Positions 56,595-64,000 of a stretch of DNA of 64,000 bases are shown here, piece by piece. A model generated the notes under the pieces. The model saw only the letters and a list, made by a program, of their open reading frames with translations. It did no database searches and was not told the DNA's origin. Origin of the DNA: Rhodanobacter sp. A1T4 (GTDB lineage: Bacteria > Pseudomonadota > Gammaproteobacteria > Xanthomonadales > Rhodanobacteraceae); assembly GCF_014207185.1 (NCBI RefSeq), contig NZ_JACHCP010000002.1, positions 496,001 to 560,000 of the forward strand, in the 5' to 3' direction. Positions within the stretch are counted from its first letter, which is position 1. The number at the start of each line of letters is the position of its first letter. The position numbers were made by a program, and so were the translations under genes.

Positions 56595-57086
56595 ATGCAG
56601 CATCTCACCATCGTCACCACCGGCGGCACCATCGACAAGATCTATTTTGACGACAAGTCGGATTACAAGATCGGCGCACCGCAGATCGGCGAGATTCTCG
56701 CCCAACTCGGCGTGGCGTTTCAGTTTGACGTGATTCCGATCCTGCGCAAGGACAGCCTGCACATGGGTGCAGAAGACCGCGTACTGGTGCGCTCGACGAT
56801 CGAGGGCCAGGCGCAACGGCATGTGCTGGTGACCCACGGCACCGACACGATGGTGGAGACTGCCCGCGAGCTGGCGCATATCGAGGGCAAGGTGATCGTA
56901 CTGACCGGCGCACTGAACCCGGCGCGATTCCAGGGTTCCGACGCGGTGTTCAATATCGGTTGTGCGGTGGCTGCCGTGCAGACCTTGCCCGATGGCGTAT
57001 ACATCGCGATGAATGGTCGCATATGGGATCCAGCCAAGGTGCGCAAAAATCGTGATGCGAATCGCTTCGAGGAAGCAGCGGACTGA
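56595..57086 (+). CDS. Single-domain asparaginase family protein
   Basis: The 163-residue product is only the N-terminal catalytic domain of the L-asparaginase I/II fold. Both catalytic motifs are present: TTGGTID with Thr12 and HGTDTM with Thr83 and Asp84, plus a Lys near the expected place in KVRKNRD. The C-terminal domain, about half of a normal asparaginase, is missing and the gene ends cleanly. It may work as an oligomer or on a different amide. Confidence 0.85.
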   Translation: MQHLTIVTTGGTIDKIYFDDKSDYKIGAPQIGEILAQLGVAFQFDVIPILRKDSLHMGAEDRVLVRSTIEGQAQRHVLVTHGTDTMVETARELAHIEGKVIVLTGALNPARFQGSDAVFNIGCAVAAVQTLPDGVYIAMNGRIWDPAKVRKNRDANRFEEAAD

Positions 57087-57145
57087 GCCAGCTCTGTTCT
57101 GTCGAGCAGTCGACAGCGCTCTTGCCGTCTGTGCGAAACACAACA

Positions 57146-57178
57146 AAACGGGCCCGGCGAATAGCGTCGGGCCCGTTT
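57146..57178. terminator. Bidirectional intrinsic terminator
   Basis: A perfect 11-base stem, AAACGGGCCCG/CGGGCCCGTTT, with an 11-base loop lies between the convergent asparaginase-like and protease genes. It has A residues on one side and T residues on the other, so it can end both transcripts. Confidence 0.85.
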
Positions 57179-57226
57179 CGATTTATCCCTTTCGAGGTTG
57201 CAGATCTTCCCTGTCCGCGGCTGGAC

Positions 57227-59041
57227 TTACCAGCTGGCTTTCAGCGAAACACCCGAGAAAGCGGCGTAAGCGTTGAGATTGATGTAGTACGTGCCGGACG
57301 GCGCGCTGAAGGTGCAACTTTCGGCATTGCCAGTCTTGTATGGGCGGCAGTCGTAGCTGCTGGTAGTCGGTGCCGAACCCAGCTTTACGTAGAGATCAGC
57401 GTCTCCGGTGCCACCGGATATGGCGATGGTCAGGGTGCCGGAGCCTGAAGGCACGGTCACGGTGTAACTCAAGACACCACCCTTGGCGGCGGCAAGTCCA
57501 GTCACGGCCACACCATTCTGCAAACCGCCAGTACTGCCGCCACCGGTGCCCGGGCAGGTCACGCCCACGCCGGCGAACGCGGCGATCACGTCATCCTTGT
57601 TGTAACCCAGATCGGTCGCTGCCGACTCTACGCCGCAGGCGCCGGAGTTGAAGGTTGAAGTGGCAGTCCAGTAGACCTTGTTGGCGAGCGCGTAGGCCTG
57701 GAACGCTTTCTTGGTATCCCAACCAGAGGTCTTGGCCAGCAGGCAGAACGATTTGTTGTAGACGCCGCTGGAGTAATGGACGTCAAGACTGGACGTGTAG
57801 TTGGCGGCGTTGTCGATCGAGCCGCCGTCCTGCGGCGGGTTGCACATATAGCGCAACGCCGTGCCATTCTTGATGATGTCGGCGCCGACCAGGAAATCAT
57901 TCTTGCCGCGGTCGAAATACTCCGACGCCTCACCGGCGATATCCGAATAGGCTTCATTCATGCCGCCGGACTGGCCGGTGTACTGCAATGCCGAATGCTG
58001 CTCGGTGTAGCCGTGGCTGATCTCGTGGCCGGTCACGTCGAGCGAGACCAACGGGTAGAACGTGGTGGCACCGTCGCCGAAGCTCATCACCGACCCGTCC
58101 CAGAAGGCATTCTCGTAACTTTTGCCATAATGCACTTTCATCACCAGCGGAAAGCTCAGCGGGTTGCCGCCGGTATATCCCTGATACATGTCGTGCACCA
58201 CGCTGCCGAAGTGATGCGCATCATTGGCCGGCGAGTAGGCGCCGTTGATGGCATCGGTATTGCTGGTCGGACAAATGAAGCTCACCAGAGTGCCGGTCCC
58301 GGAGGTGGCATTTTTGAGGTTGTACGTGCTGACGTCGGTGTTTTTCAGCGTGCAGGTCGTACCCGACTGCGTCACATTGAGCGCGGCGTATTCGGTGCCA
58401 TAGGTGTACATACCGGTCTTCGTGTTGCCACCGGGTCCATTGGCCGTGGCGTCGGTCAGGCCGTTCCAGCTCTGGATTACCTCGCCAGTGCTGGCGTCGA
58501 TGATCGCGGTCGGCCGAGTCGGATTTTTCGCGTCATCAACAAAGTACGAGACGCGATAGACCAGCCGCGTCGGACCGTTGTCCTGCGGATAGACGAACAG
58601 ATCAGTCTGCTGATTTTGGATGGATGCACCGGCAACCACTACGGTATGTACATGTCCTTTCAACACCGCAAGCGCCGCAGCTGGCGTCAGCGTTGGAACG
58701 GCCGAGATCAGGTCGGATGGTGTGCCCTGCATCAGGTCTCCGGTGGCACGCAATGCATTGCCGCTGGCATCCTGCACCACGGCGATGCTGCGCCCGTAAA
58801 CCGGCACGCCGCGATAGAACTGCTGCTGACGGACAACCTGCGTACCGTTGGCGAGCGACACCGCGCCGCGTGCCACTAGCGTCATATCCTGTCCAAGGTT
58901 CAGACGTGTGGCCAGCGAACTGACCGGCTGAGCGCCGAGATTTTGAGCACGCAGGGTTTGAGTGGTGGCAGCGGTAGCCGTGGAGGCGGCGACCATGCCA
59001 ATCGTTGCAACCATAAGCTTCGAACGGAAAGTGTTGAGCAT
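57227..59041 (-). CDS. Secreted M4 (thermolysin family) metalloprotease
   Basis: The 604-residue product has a signal peptide (about residues 1 to 24), a propeptide region with FTP and PepSY character up to about residue 190, the zinc site HEISH (His339, Glu340, His343) with third ligand Glu363 in GGMNEAYSD, and a C-terminal PPC domain from about residue 500. It is probably exported by type II secretion and self-processed. The ATG was chosen because the signal peptide starts there; 21 more codons upstream are open. Confidence 0.95.
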   Translation of the reverse strand: MLNTFRSKLMVATIGMVAASTATAATTQTLRAQNLGAQPVSSLATRLNLGQDMTLVARGAVSLANGTQVVRQQQFYRGVPVYGRSIAVVQDASGNALRATGDLMQGTPSDLISAVPTLTPAAALAVLKGHVHTVVVAGASIQNQQTDLFVYPQDNGPTRLVYRVSYFVDDAKNPTRPTAIIDASTGEVIQSWNGLTDATANGPGGNTKTGMYTYGTEYAALNVTQSGTTCTLKNTDVSTYNLKNATSGTGTLVSFICPTSNTDAINGAYSPANDAHHFGSVVHDMYQGYTGGNPLSFPLVMKVHYGKSYENAFWDGSVMSFGDGATTFYPLVSLDVTGHEISHGYTEQHSALQYTGQSGGMNEAYSDIAGEASEYFDRGKNDFLVGADIIKNGTALRYMCNPPQDGGSIDNAANYTSSLDVHYSSGVYNKSFCLLAKTSGWDTKKAFQAYALANKVYWTATSTFNSGACGVESAATDLGYNKDDVIAAFAGVGVTCPGTGGGSTGGLQNGVAVTGLAAAKGGVLSYTVTVPSGSGTLTIAISGGTGDADLYVKLGSAPTTSSYDCRPYKTGNAESCTFSAPSGTYYINLNAYAAFSGVSLKASW

Positions 59042-59501
59042 TAGGGTGAGAGCTCCACGATGTATTGGGGACAAGACCGCCCGATGCGGCCATGAGGACC
59101 CCATTCAAATTCGCCGTGCTGGCGGCACGGCTTCGCACTCGGTGACTGCCCGGCGAGGCCGGGGTTCTGCTCGCGTCCCCTGGCCTTGGCACGCAAGGCC
59201 GATTTCAAACGCGGTGCTGACCGGCGGCGGTAACTTGATGAGCAGATCTATCGATCAACCGACCGTCAGCCAGACCATTAGACGTTATTACTTACGATAT
59301 TAGTAGGCAATATGAATATTTCTTACGACCATCGATTAGCTCACAGATTTGGCTAAAGATCGTAGAAAGCCGGAAATACCACGGAAAACCGAGCCTATGG
59401 GCCTGAAGCACCTTGGGCGAATTCGCGATATTTCGCGAATTGAAGCGAGCCTGAGATCGCCATGTCGTTAAAACTTACGCCTGATTAGCCGCTATGCGCG
59501 C
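59042..59501. other. AT-richer intergenic region upstream of the protease
   Basis: This 460-base stretch holds no gene. Its middle part (about 59,270 to 59,360) is clearly richer in A and T than its surroundings and probably contains the protease promoter, though no single pair of boxes was convincing. A 22-base inverted repeat lies near the sufT end. Confidence 0.5.
59420..59441. repeat. Inverted repeat AATTCGCGA-TATT-TCGCGAATT
   Basis: Two perfect nine-base arms are separated by four bases. The site lies about 60 bases after the sufT stop and about 380 bases upstream of the protease. It could be an operator-like site or the terminator of sufT, but no T-run follows. Confidence 0.6.
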
Positions 59502-60059
59502 TCAAAGCATCCCGGTTTCGAGCTTGGCGGCATCGGACATCATCGAATGCGTCCACGGCGGGTCGAACACGAGGTCAACATCCGCCTCGATGATCGTGGG
59601 GATCATCTCCAGCTTGGTGCGTGCGTCGTCGACCAGGATGTCGCCCATGCCACAACCCGGTGCGGTGAGCGTGAGCTTGACGTAGACCTTGCGCTCGCCG
59701 GATTCGGTGTGTTCCAGGCTGAGATCGTAGACCAGACCGAGCTCCACCACGTTCACCGGGATCTCCGGATCGAACACGGTACGCAGTTGATCCCACGCGA
59801 CTTTTTCCACATCCGCGTCAGTGGCGTTGGCGGCCACTTCGATCGGTGGCGGCAACTCCTTGCCCAATGCATCGGCCTCCTTGCCGGCAATGCGGAACAG
59901 GTTGCCTTCGACATACACAGTAAAGCTGCCACCCAGCGCCTGCGTGATATAGCCGATCTGGCCGGCCGGAAGTTCCACCACATCGCCCTGCGGCACCATC
60001 ACCGCGCTGCAGTCGCGCTGCAGAGTGAAAGGTTCGCTGCTCAAACTGAAACCGCTCAT
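59502..60059 (-). CDS. sufT: Fe-S cluster maturation protein SufT (DUF59)
   Basis: The 185-residue product has an N-terminal SufT-specific region and a C-terminal MIP18/DUF59 domain, with the hallmarks DPEIPVNVVELGLVYDL and PGCGMGDILVDDAR that carry the conserved Asp and Cys. SufT helps mature Fe-S proteins. No other suf genes are adjacent. The ATG was preferred over a TTG four codons upstream. Confidence 0.92.
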   Translation of the reverse strand: MSGFSLSSEPFTLQRDCSAVMVPQGDVVELPAGQIGYITQALGGSFTVYVEGNLFRIAGKEADALGKELPPPIEVAANATDADVEKVAWDQLRTVFDPEIPVNVVELGLVYDLSLEHTESGERKVYVKLTLTAPGCGMGDILVDDARTKLEMIPTIIEADVDLVFDPPWTHSMMSDAAKLETGML

Positions 60060-60181
60060 GCCACCTGCCAAATACGCTGTCTGCGAGAAAACATCACCAA
60101 GTACGGCATGGAACGCCGCGTCGGGTTGCCTATTATGCCGTCCGCGAAGCGAACTGACCCCAGAAAGATCAGGCCAAAATC

Positions 60182-60766
60182 GTGGAACTCAAGAATTGGC
60201 CGTGGGCCAGCCACGCTATGATGGCTGCTTTGCCCGATGGATGGATGCTTGATGGCGCACTGCACGACCCAAAGCTGCCCAACGCCGCAGCCCTTGCCTA
60301 CCCCCTTTTTGTCGCGTGGCTGCCGATGAGCGTGCGGTCCATCGTCAGCCTGGTCTTTTCCACCTTCATCGCCGCGATGCTTGGGCTGGCTGCCGGCGCA
60401 CTGTGGATGGTGGTGACGGTTTATCAGCGGCAACCGATGCCATGGCTGGTGTTGCCCGTCGCCGCCATCCTGGCTTGGGCCATCCGTAACAGCGTTCGCA
60501 AACCAGGCAATGTTGCCGCCGCGCTGGCCGCGCTGGCCACCTTGCTGGCGGAAATCTACGTCAGCATGTTGATTGCCGCGGCGCAGATTGCCGGCAGTAT
60601 GGGCTTGGGCATCGTCGATACCCTGCTTACCGCCGGCACCGGCATGCTTTGGCAGCTGGCGCGCATCGGCTTCTCGACTTCGGATGTGGTGTGGACCTTG
60701 CTGGCCATGCTGCTGGCGGCCTGGCTAGGCCTGCGCCCGTTGCCGATCAAGAAACAGCCGAAATAG
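60182..60766 (+). CDS. Membrane protein of unknown function
   Basis: The 194-residue product has four to five hydrophobic segments (near residues 50 to 75, 80 to 105, 110 to 135 and 165 to 185) with short basic loops and ends in a Lys-rich tail. No family was recognised with confidence. The start appears to be GTG. It ends directly against the pntB stop, the two genes being convergent with no bases between. Confidence 0.7.
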   Translation: MELKNWPWASHAMMAALPDGWMLDGALHDPKLPNAAALAYPLFVAWLPMSVRSIVSLVFSTFIAAMLGLAAGALWMVVTVYQRQPMPWLVLPVAAILAWAIRNSVRKPGNVAAALAALATLLAEIYVSMLIAAAQIAGSMGLGIVDTLLTAGTGMLWQLARIGFSTSDVVWTLLAMLLAAWLGLRPLPIKKQPK

Positions 60767-62242
60767 TCAGGCGTCCAACGACTTCAACTCGGTCACCAGC
60801 TCGCCCGCCGCCGCCTGTCCATCGCCATAAAGCATGCGGGTGTTATCGGCATAGAACAGCGCGTTCTCGATGCCCGCAAAACCGGTGCCCTTGCCGCGCT
60901 TCACCACAATCACGTGCCTGGCGTTGCTGACGTCGAGAATCGGCATACCGTAGATCGGTGAGGCCGGATCGGTCTTGGCCAACGGATTGACCACGTCATT
61001 CGCGCCGATCACCAGCGCCACATCGGTCGCCGGGAACTCCGGGTTGATCTCGTCCATGTCGGCGATCAGATCGTACGGCACGCCGGCTTCGGCCAGCAGC
61101 ACGTTCATGTGGCCCGGCATGCGGCCGGCCACCGGGTGGATGGCAAACTTTACTTTCACGCCGCGCTTGATCAGCAGCTGCGCGAACTCCCACACCTTGT
61201 GCTGCGCCTGTGCCACGGCCATGCCGTAACCGGGCACGATGACCACGCGCTCGGCATAGGCCATCATCACCGCTGCGTCAGCCGCGTCGACCGGTTTCTG
61301 CGCACCGTCAATGGCCTTCGCTTCGCCACCGGCAGCACCGAAGCTGCCGAACAGCACGTTGCCGATCGAGCGGTTCATCGCCTTGGCCATCAGCTGGGTC
61401 AGCAGCGTACCTGCCGCGCCCACCACCGTACCGGCGATGATCATCGTCTCGTTACCTAGCACAAAGCCTTCGAAAGCCACCGCCAAGCCAGTGAACGCGT
61501 TGTACAGCGAGATCACCACCGGCATGTCGGCACCGCCGATCGGCAGCGTCATCATCAGGCCGAAGAGCAGCGCCAGCGCGAAAAATGCGGCGATCAGTGG
61601 ATAGCTGGCGTAGCCGCTGACCAGAAGAATGCCGACCACAATCGCCACGGCCAGCAACAAGAGGTTGACCGCACGCTGGGCCGGAAACACAAAGCGCCTG
61701 TCGAGCCAGCCCTGCAGCTTGGAAAACGCGATCAGCGAGCCGGAGAAACTCACCGCACCGATCAGCGCACCGAGCACGCCCAACGTCAGCTCGATCGGCG
61801 ACAGCGGCACTACCGGGATGACCGGGTGCGGTGCGTCGATTGCCCAGGCCTCCGGCCGCAGTGGCGAAGTGTCGGGAATACAGTGGGAGGCCAGCAGGTT
61901 GCGCACGTAGCCGATCAGCTCGACCGCACCGATCGCCGCCGCCGCCCCGCCGCCCATGCCGTTGTACAGCGCTACCATCTGCGGCATGGCCGTCATCGCC
62001 ACACGCCGACCGCTCCACCACGCCGCGCCTACCCCGACCACTACCGCCGCGATGATCAATCCGCGGTTGTGCATGTCCGGCAGGAAGAATGTGGCCAGCA
62101 CCGCCACCAACATGCCGTAGCCCGCCCATACGATGCCACCGCGCGCGGTGCGCGGCGAACTCATGCGCTTGAGACCCAAGATGAACAGCAGTGCGGCGAG
62201 AAAATAACAGGCCTTGATCAGGCTCGGCAGCCAGATCATCAC
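60767..62242 (-). CDS. pntB: Proton-translocating NAD(P) transhydrogenase beta subunit
   Basis: The enzyme couples hydride transfer from NADH to NADP with proton entry, supplying NADPH. The 491-residue product has the membrane domain II over about its first 290 residues and NADP-binding domain III after, with PGYGMAVAQAQH and the C-terminal RGKGTGFAGIENALFYADNT. Its ATG overlaps the pntAB stop by four bases. Confidence 0.96.
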   Translation of the reverse strand: MMIWLPSLIKACYFLAALLFILGLKRMSSPRTARGGIVWAGYGMLVAVLATFFLPDMHNRGLIIAAVVVGVGAAWWSGRRVAMTAMPQMVALYNGMGGGAAAAIGAVELIGYVRNLLASHCIPDTSPLRPEAWAIDAPHPVIPVVPLSPIELTLGVLGALIGAVSFSGSLIAFSKLQGWLDRRFVFPAQRAVNLLLLAVAIVVGILLVSGYASYPLIAAFFALALLFGLMMTLPIGGADMPVVISLYNAFTGLAVAFEGFVLGNETMIIAGTVVGAAGTLLTQLMAKAMNRSIGNVLFGSFGAAGGEAKAIDGAQKPVDAADAAVMMAYAERVVIVPGYGMAVAQAQHKVWEFAQLLIKRGVKVKFAIHPVAGRMPGHMNVLLAEAGVPYDLIADMDEINPEFPATDVALVIGANDVVNPLAKTDPASPIYGMPILDVSNARHVIVVKRGKGTGFAGIENALFYADNTRMLYGDGQAAAGELVTELKSLDA

Positions 62243-62559
62243 TTGGCCTCCTTGCCGATGGCCGATTTGCCCGCGTCAGGCTTGCTGGACTTGAACATCT
62301 CCAGCATCCGCTCCGTCACCACATAGCCACCGGCAGCGTTACCCGCGCCAAGCAGCACACCAATGAAGCCGATCGTCATTTCCAGCGGTGTCTGGGCATG
62401 GCCTAGCGCGATCATGGCCCCAACCAGCACAATACCGTGCACAAAGTTGGATCCCGACATCAGTGGCGTATGCAGGATCACCGGCACCCGCGCGATGATT
62501 TCATAGCCGGTAAATGCAGCAAGCATGAAGATGTACAGCGCCAGGAAACCGTCGATCAT
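62239..62559 (-). CDS. pntAB: NAD(P) transhydrogenase small membrane subunit (PntAB)
   Basis: The 106-residue product corresponds to the membrane end of PntA, split off as its own subunit as in many alpha- and some gammaproteobacteria. It has about three hydrophobic segments and the region TPLMSGSNFVHGIVLVGAMI. The partner that holds the NAD-binding domain I (PntAA) would be expected just upstream, but a divergent sigma factor gene is there. Confidence 0.92.
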   Translation of the reverse strand: MIDGFLALYIFMLAAFTGYEIIARVPVILHTPLMSGSNFVHGIVLVGAMIALGHAQTPLEMTIGFIGVLLGAGNAAGGYVVTERMLEMFKSSKPDAGKSAIGKEAK

Positions 62560-62697
62560 GACCCCACCCCGCCAGGACTTAGTTATCCGCACACTATACG
62601 GTTGCCAGTCAACCCGTGCGAGCCTGCTGCGTTGATTACAGGAGTCGAACCGCTGGAGCCTGAGCATGCATCAACTGACGATGCGGACGCAGTGGCC

Positions 62698-63285
62698 ATG
62701 AGCACGGTGGCCGGTACCTTGGAAGCCGAGCTGCTGCTGGACAGTGCACGCGAAACCCCTGCCACGCTGGACGCCTTTCTGGCGCAGGTCGAACGGCGCG
62801 CCTTCCGCATGGCCGAACTCAATCTGCGCCATCGCGAGGATGCGATGGACGCGGTGCAGGACGCCATGCTGCGGCTGGTCAAGCACTACCGTGAAAAGCC
62901 TGCCGCCGAGTGGCCGCCGCTGTTCTGGGGCATCCTGCGCCGACGCATCGTCGATCTGCAGCGTCGCCGCAAGGTGCGTTCGATCGTGGTGGGCTGGCTC
63001 GGCGGTGGTCGCGATGACGAAGGCGACGAGATGCCCGTCTGGGAGCCTGCCGATCGCGGCCCCGGCCCGCTCGACCGGCTGCACGATTCGCAGTCGTACG
63101 CGGACATGGCCGACGCTGTAAAAAAGCTGCCGCAGCGCCAGCGCGAGGCTTTCATGTTGCGCATGCTGGAAGGTCTGGATGTCGCGGAAACGGCCCGTTC
63201 CATGGGCTGCTCCGAAGGCAGCGTCAAAACACATCTGTCGCGCGCGATGCATCATCTGCGCGACCAACTGGAGGACTGGCGATGA
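62698..63285 (+). CDS. RNA polymerase sigma factor, ECF-type
   Basis: The 195-residue product has sigma region 2 (NLRHREDAMDAVQDAMLRLV) and region 4 with helix-turn-helix (LDVAETARSMGCSEGSVKTH) and no regions 1 or 3, as in ECF sigma factors. The start is uncertain, since the frame is open further upstream and no clear ribosome site is seen. It overlaps the next gene by four bases, which looks like a sigma/anti-sigma arrangement. Confidence 0.88.
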   Translation: MSTVAGTLEAELLLDSARETPATLDAFLAQVERRAFRMAELNLRHREDAMDAVQDAMLRLVKHYREKPAAEWPPLFWGILRRRIVDLQRRRKVRSIVVGWLGGGRDDEGDEMPVWEPADRGPGPLDRLHDSQSYADMADAVKKLPQRQREAFMLRMLEGLDVAETARSMGCSEGSVKTHLSRAMHHLRDQLEDWR

Positions 63286-63728
63286 CTACGCCTGGCAACA
63301 AGACATCCGATCATCAACCCGGTGATCAGGCCGATCAACGCGATGAGCGCATCGCGCAACGTGCCCGCGAGCTTTTTCGCGAGGCCAGCCAGCGCATCGA
63401 CCCGGTTACGGCCGGGCGCCTGCGCGCCGTGCGTCGACAGGCGCTGGATGCCGCCAAATCGCCACCGCGCCACACTGCCCGCTGGTTGATCCCGAGCAGC
63501 GCATTCGCTGCTGTCGCCTTCGCGATGCTGATGGTTTGGCAGCCGCTGTCGCGCGGTCCGGCCGTGCCGACGAACCACGCCATCAACGCTGCCGATCAGA
63601 GCGCGGATGTGGACAACGACCTGCCACCCGATGCGGAAAAGACCGACCCCAATCTCTACCAGAATCTCGATTTCTACGGTTGGCTGGCCGCCAACAATGC
63701 ATCGAACAATCAGCCGGTGAATCGCTGA
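63282..63728 (+). CDS. Membrane protein coupled to the sigma factor, possible anti-sigma factor
   Basis: The 148-residue product has a charged cytosolic N-terminus (about 65 residues), one membrane segment near residues 68 to 86 and a periplasmic tail with DPNLYQNLDFYGWLAA. That layout and the ATGA overlap with the sigma gene fit an anti-sigma factor, but no zinc-binding HxxxCxxC motif is seen and no family was recognised. Confidence 0.75.
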   Translation: MTTPGNKTSDHQPGDQADQRDERIAQRARELFREASQRIDPVTAGRLRAVRRQALDAAKSPPRHTARWLIPSSAFAAVAFAMLMVWQPLSRGPAVPTNHAINAADQSADVDNDLPPDAEKTDPNLYQNLDFYGWLAANNASNNQPVNR

Positions 63729-63731
63729 ACC

Positions 63732-64000
63732 ATGGGCCGATTTTTTTCACTGGGGGTTGCGATGCTGCTGGCAGCGCTGCTTGCTGGCCCGATCGCCACG
63801 CCGCTGCACGCGCAGGATTTTCCACCGCCGCCACAAGATCAGAACTTGCCGCCTCCGCCGCCGCGGCCATGGAGCAGTCTGAATCCCGCGCAGCGCGACG
63901 TGCTGTCGCCGCTGCGGGACAAGTGGGACACGCTGCCGCCAAGCCGGCAGCAGAACATGCTGCAAAAAGCCGAACACTGGGTGACCCTGCCACCGGAAAA
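63732..64000 (+). CDS. DUF3106-type periplasmic protein, 5' part only
   Basis: The visible 89 residues have a signal peptide (to about residue 27), a Pro-rich stretch and the DUF3106 pattern LNPAQRDVLSPLRDKWDTLP with PPSRQQNMLQKAEHWVTLPP. It begins three bases after the previous gene and runs off the right edge. Sigma factor, membrane protein and DUF3106 protein form an apparent operon; function is unknown. Confidence 0.82.
   Translation, partial: MGRFFSLGVAMLLAALLAGPIATPLHAQDFPPPPQDQNLPPPPPRPWSSLNPAQRDVLSPLRDKWDTLPPSRQQNMLQKAEHWVTLPPE

Overview
The window is high-GC chromosomal DNA from a gammaproteobacterium, most likely order Xanthomonadales/Lysobacterales and family Rhodanobacteraceae (Rhodanobacter, Dyella or Frateuria-like). 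This placement rests on protein character and gene order (tRNA-Tyr/Gly/Thr-tuf-tRNA-Trp-secE-nusG; TPR-lolB-ispE-tRNA-Gln-prs-rplY-pth-ychF); no database comparison was made.

Region 1 (1 to about 32,070, all minus strand) is the translation and transcription core. In transcription order it holds a stable-RNA promoter, tRNA-Tyr, tRNA-Gly, tRNA-Thr, tuf copy 2, tRNA-Trp, secE, nusG, rplK, rplA, rplJ, rplL, rpoB, rpoC, rpsL, rpsG, fusA, tuf copy 1, then the S10, spc and alpha operons from rpsJ through secY, rpsM, rpsK and rpsD to the start of rpoA, which runs off the left edge. Start positions are often fixed by 1, 4 or 8 base overlaps, which suggest translational coupling. The two tuf genes lie in a 1260-base direct repeat. 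No rpmJ was found beside secY.

Region 2 (32,100 to 40,302, minus strand) is a housekeeping block: hot-dog thioesterase, ychF, pth, rplY, prs, tRNA-Gln, an ispE whose reading frame is fused behind a GNAT acetyltransferase, lolB and a TPR lipoprotein. Region 3 (40,444 to 45,939, plus strand) holds hemA, prfA, a TPR/O-GlcNAc-transferase-type protein and ppk2. The 3' end of hemA carries 18-base tandem repeats that recur inverted as the terminator before prfA.

Region 4 (45,964 to 64,000, mixed strands) is more varied: a coupled yihY-tlpA-like-acyP operon, wrbA with a DUF2069 gene, an orphan GAF histidine kinase, a quinone oxidoreductase, two small uncharacterised proteins (a lipoprotein and a Cys-rich protein), MgtC and DoxX family membrane proteins, a divergent thioesterase/acyl-CoA dehydrogenase pair, a one-domain asparaginase, a secreted M4 metalloprotease, sufT, a membrane protein, pntB and pntAB without an adjacent pntAA, and a sigma factor / membrane protein / DUF3106 operon cut by the right edge.

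No insertion sequence, prophage, CRISPR array or defence island was seen. The least ordinary items are the GNAT-IspE fusion, the repeat-extended hemA tail, the split transhydrogenase without its first subunit, and the Cys-rich protein.
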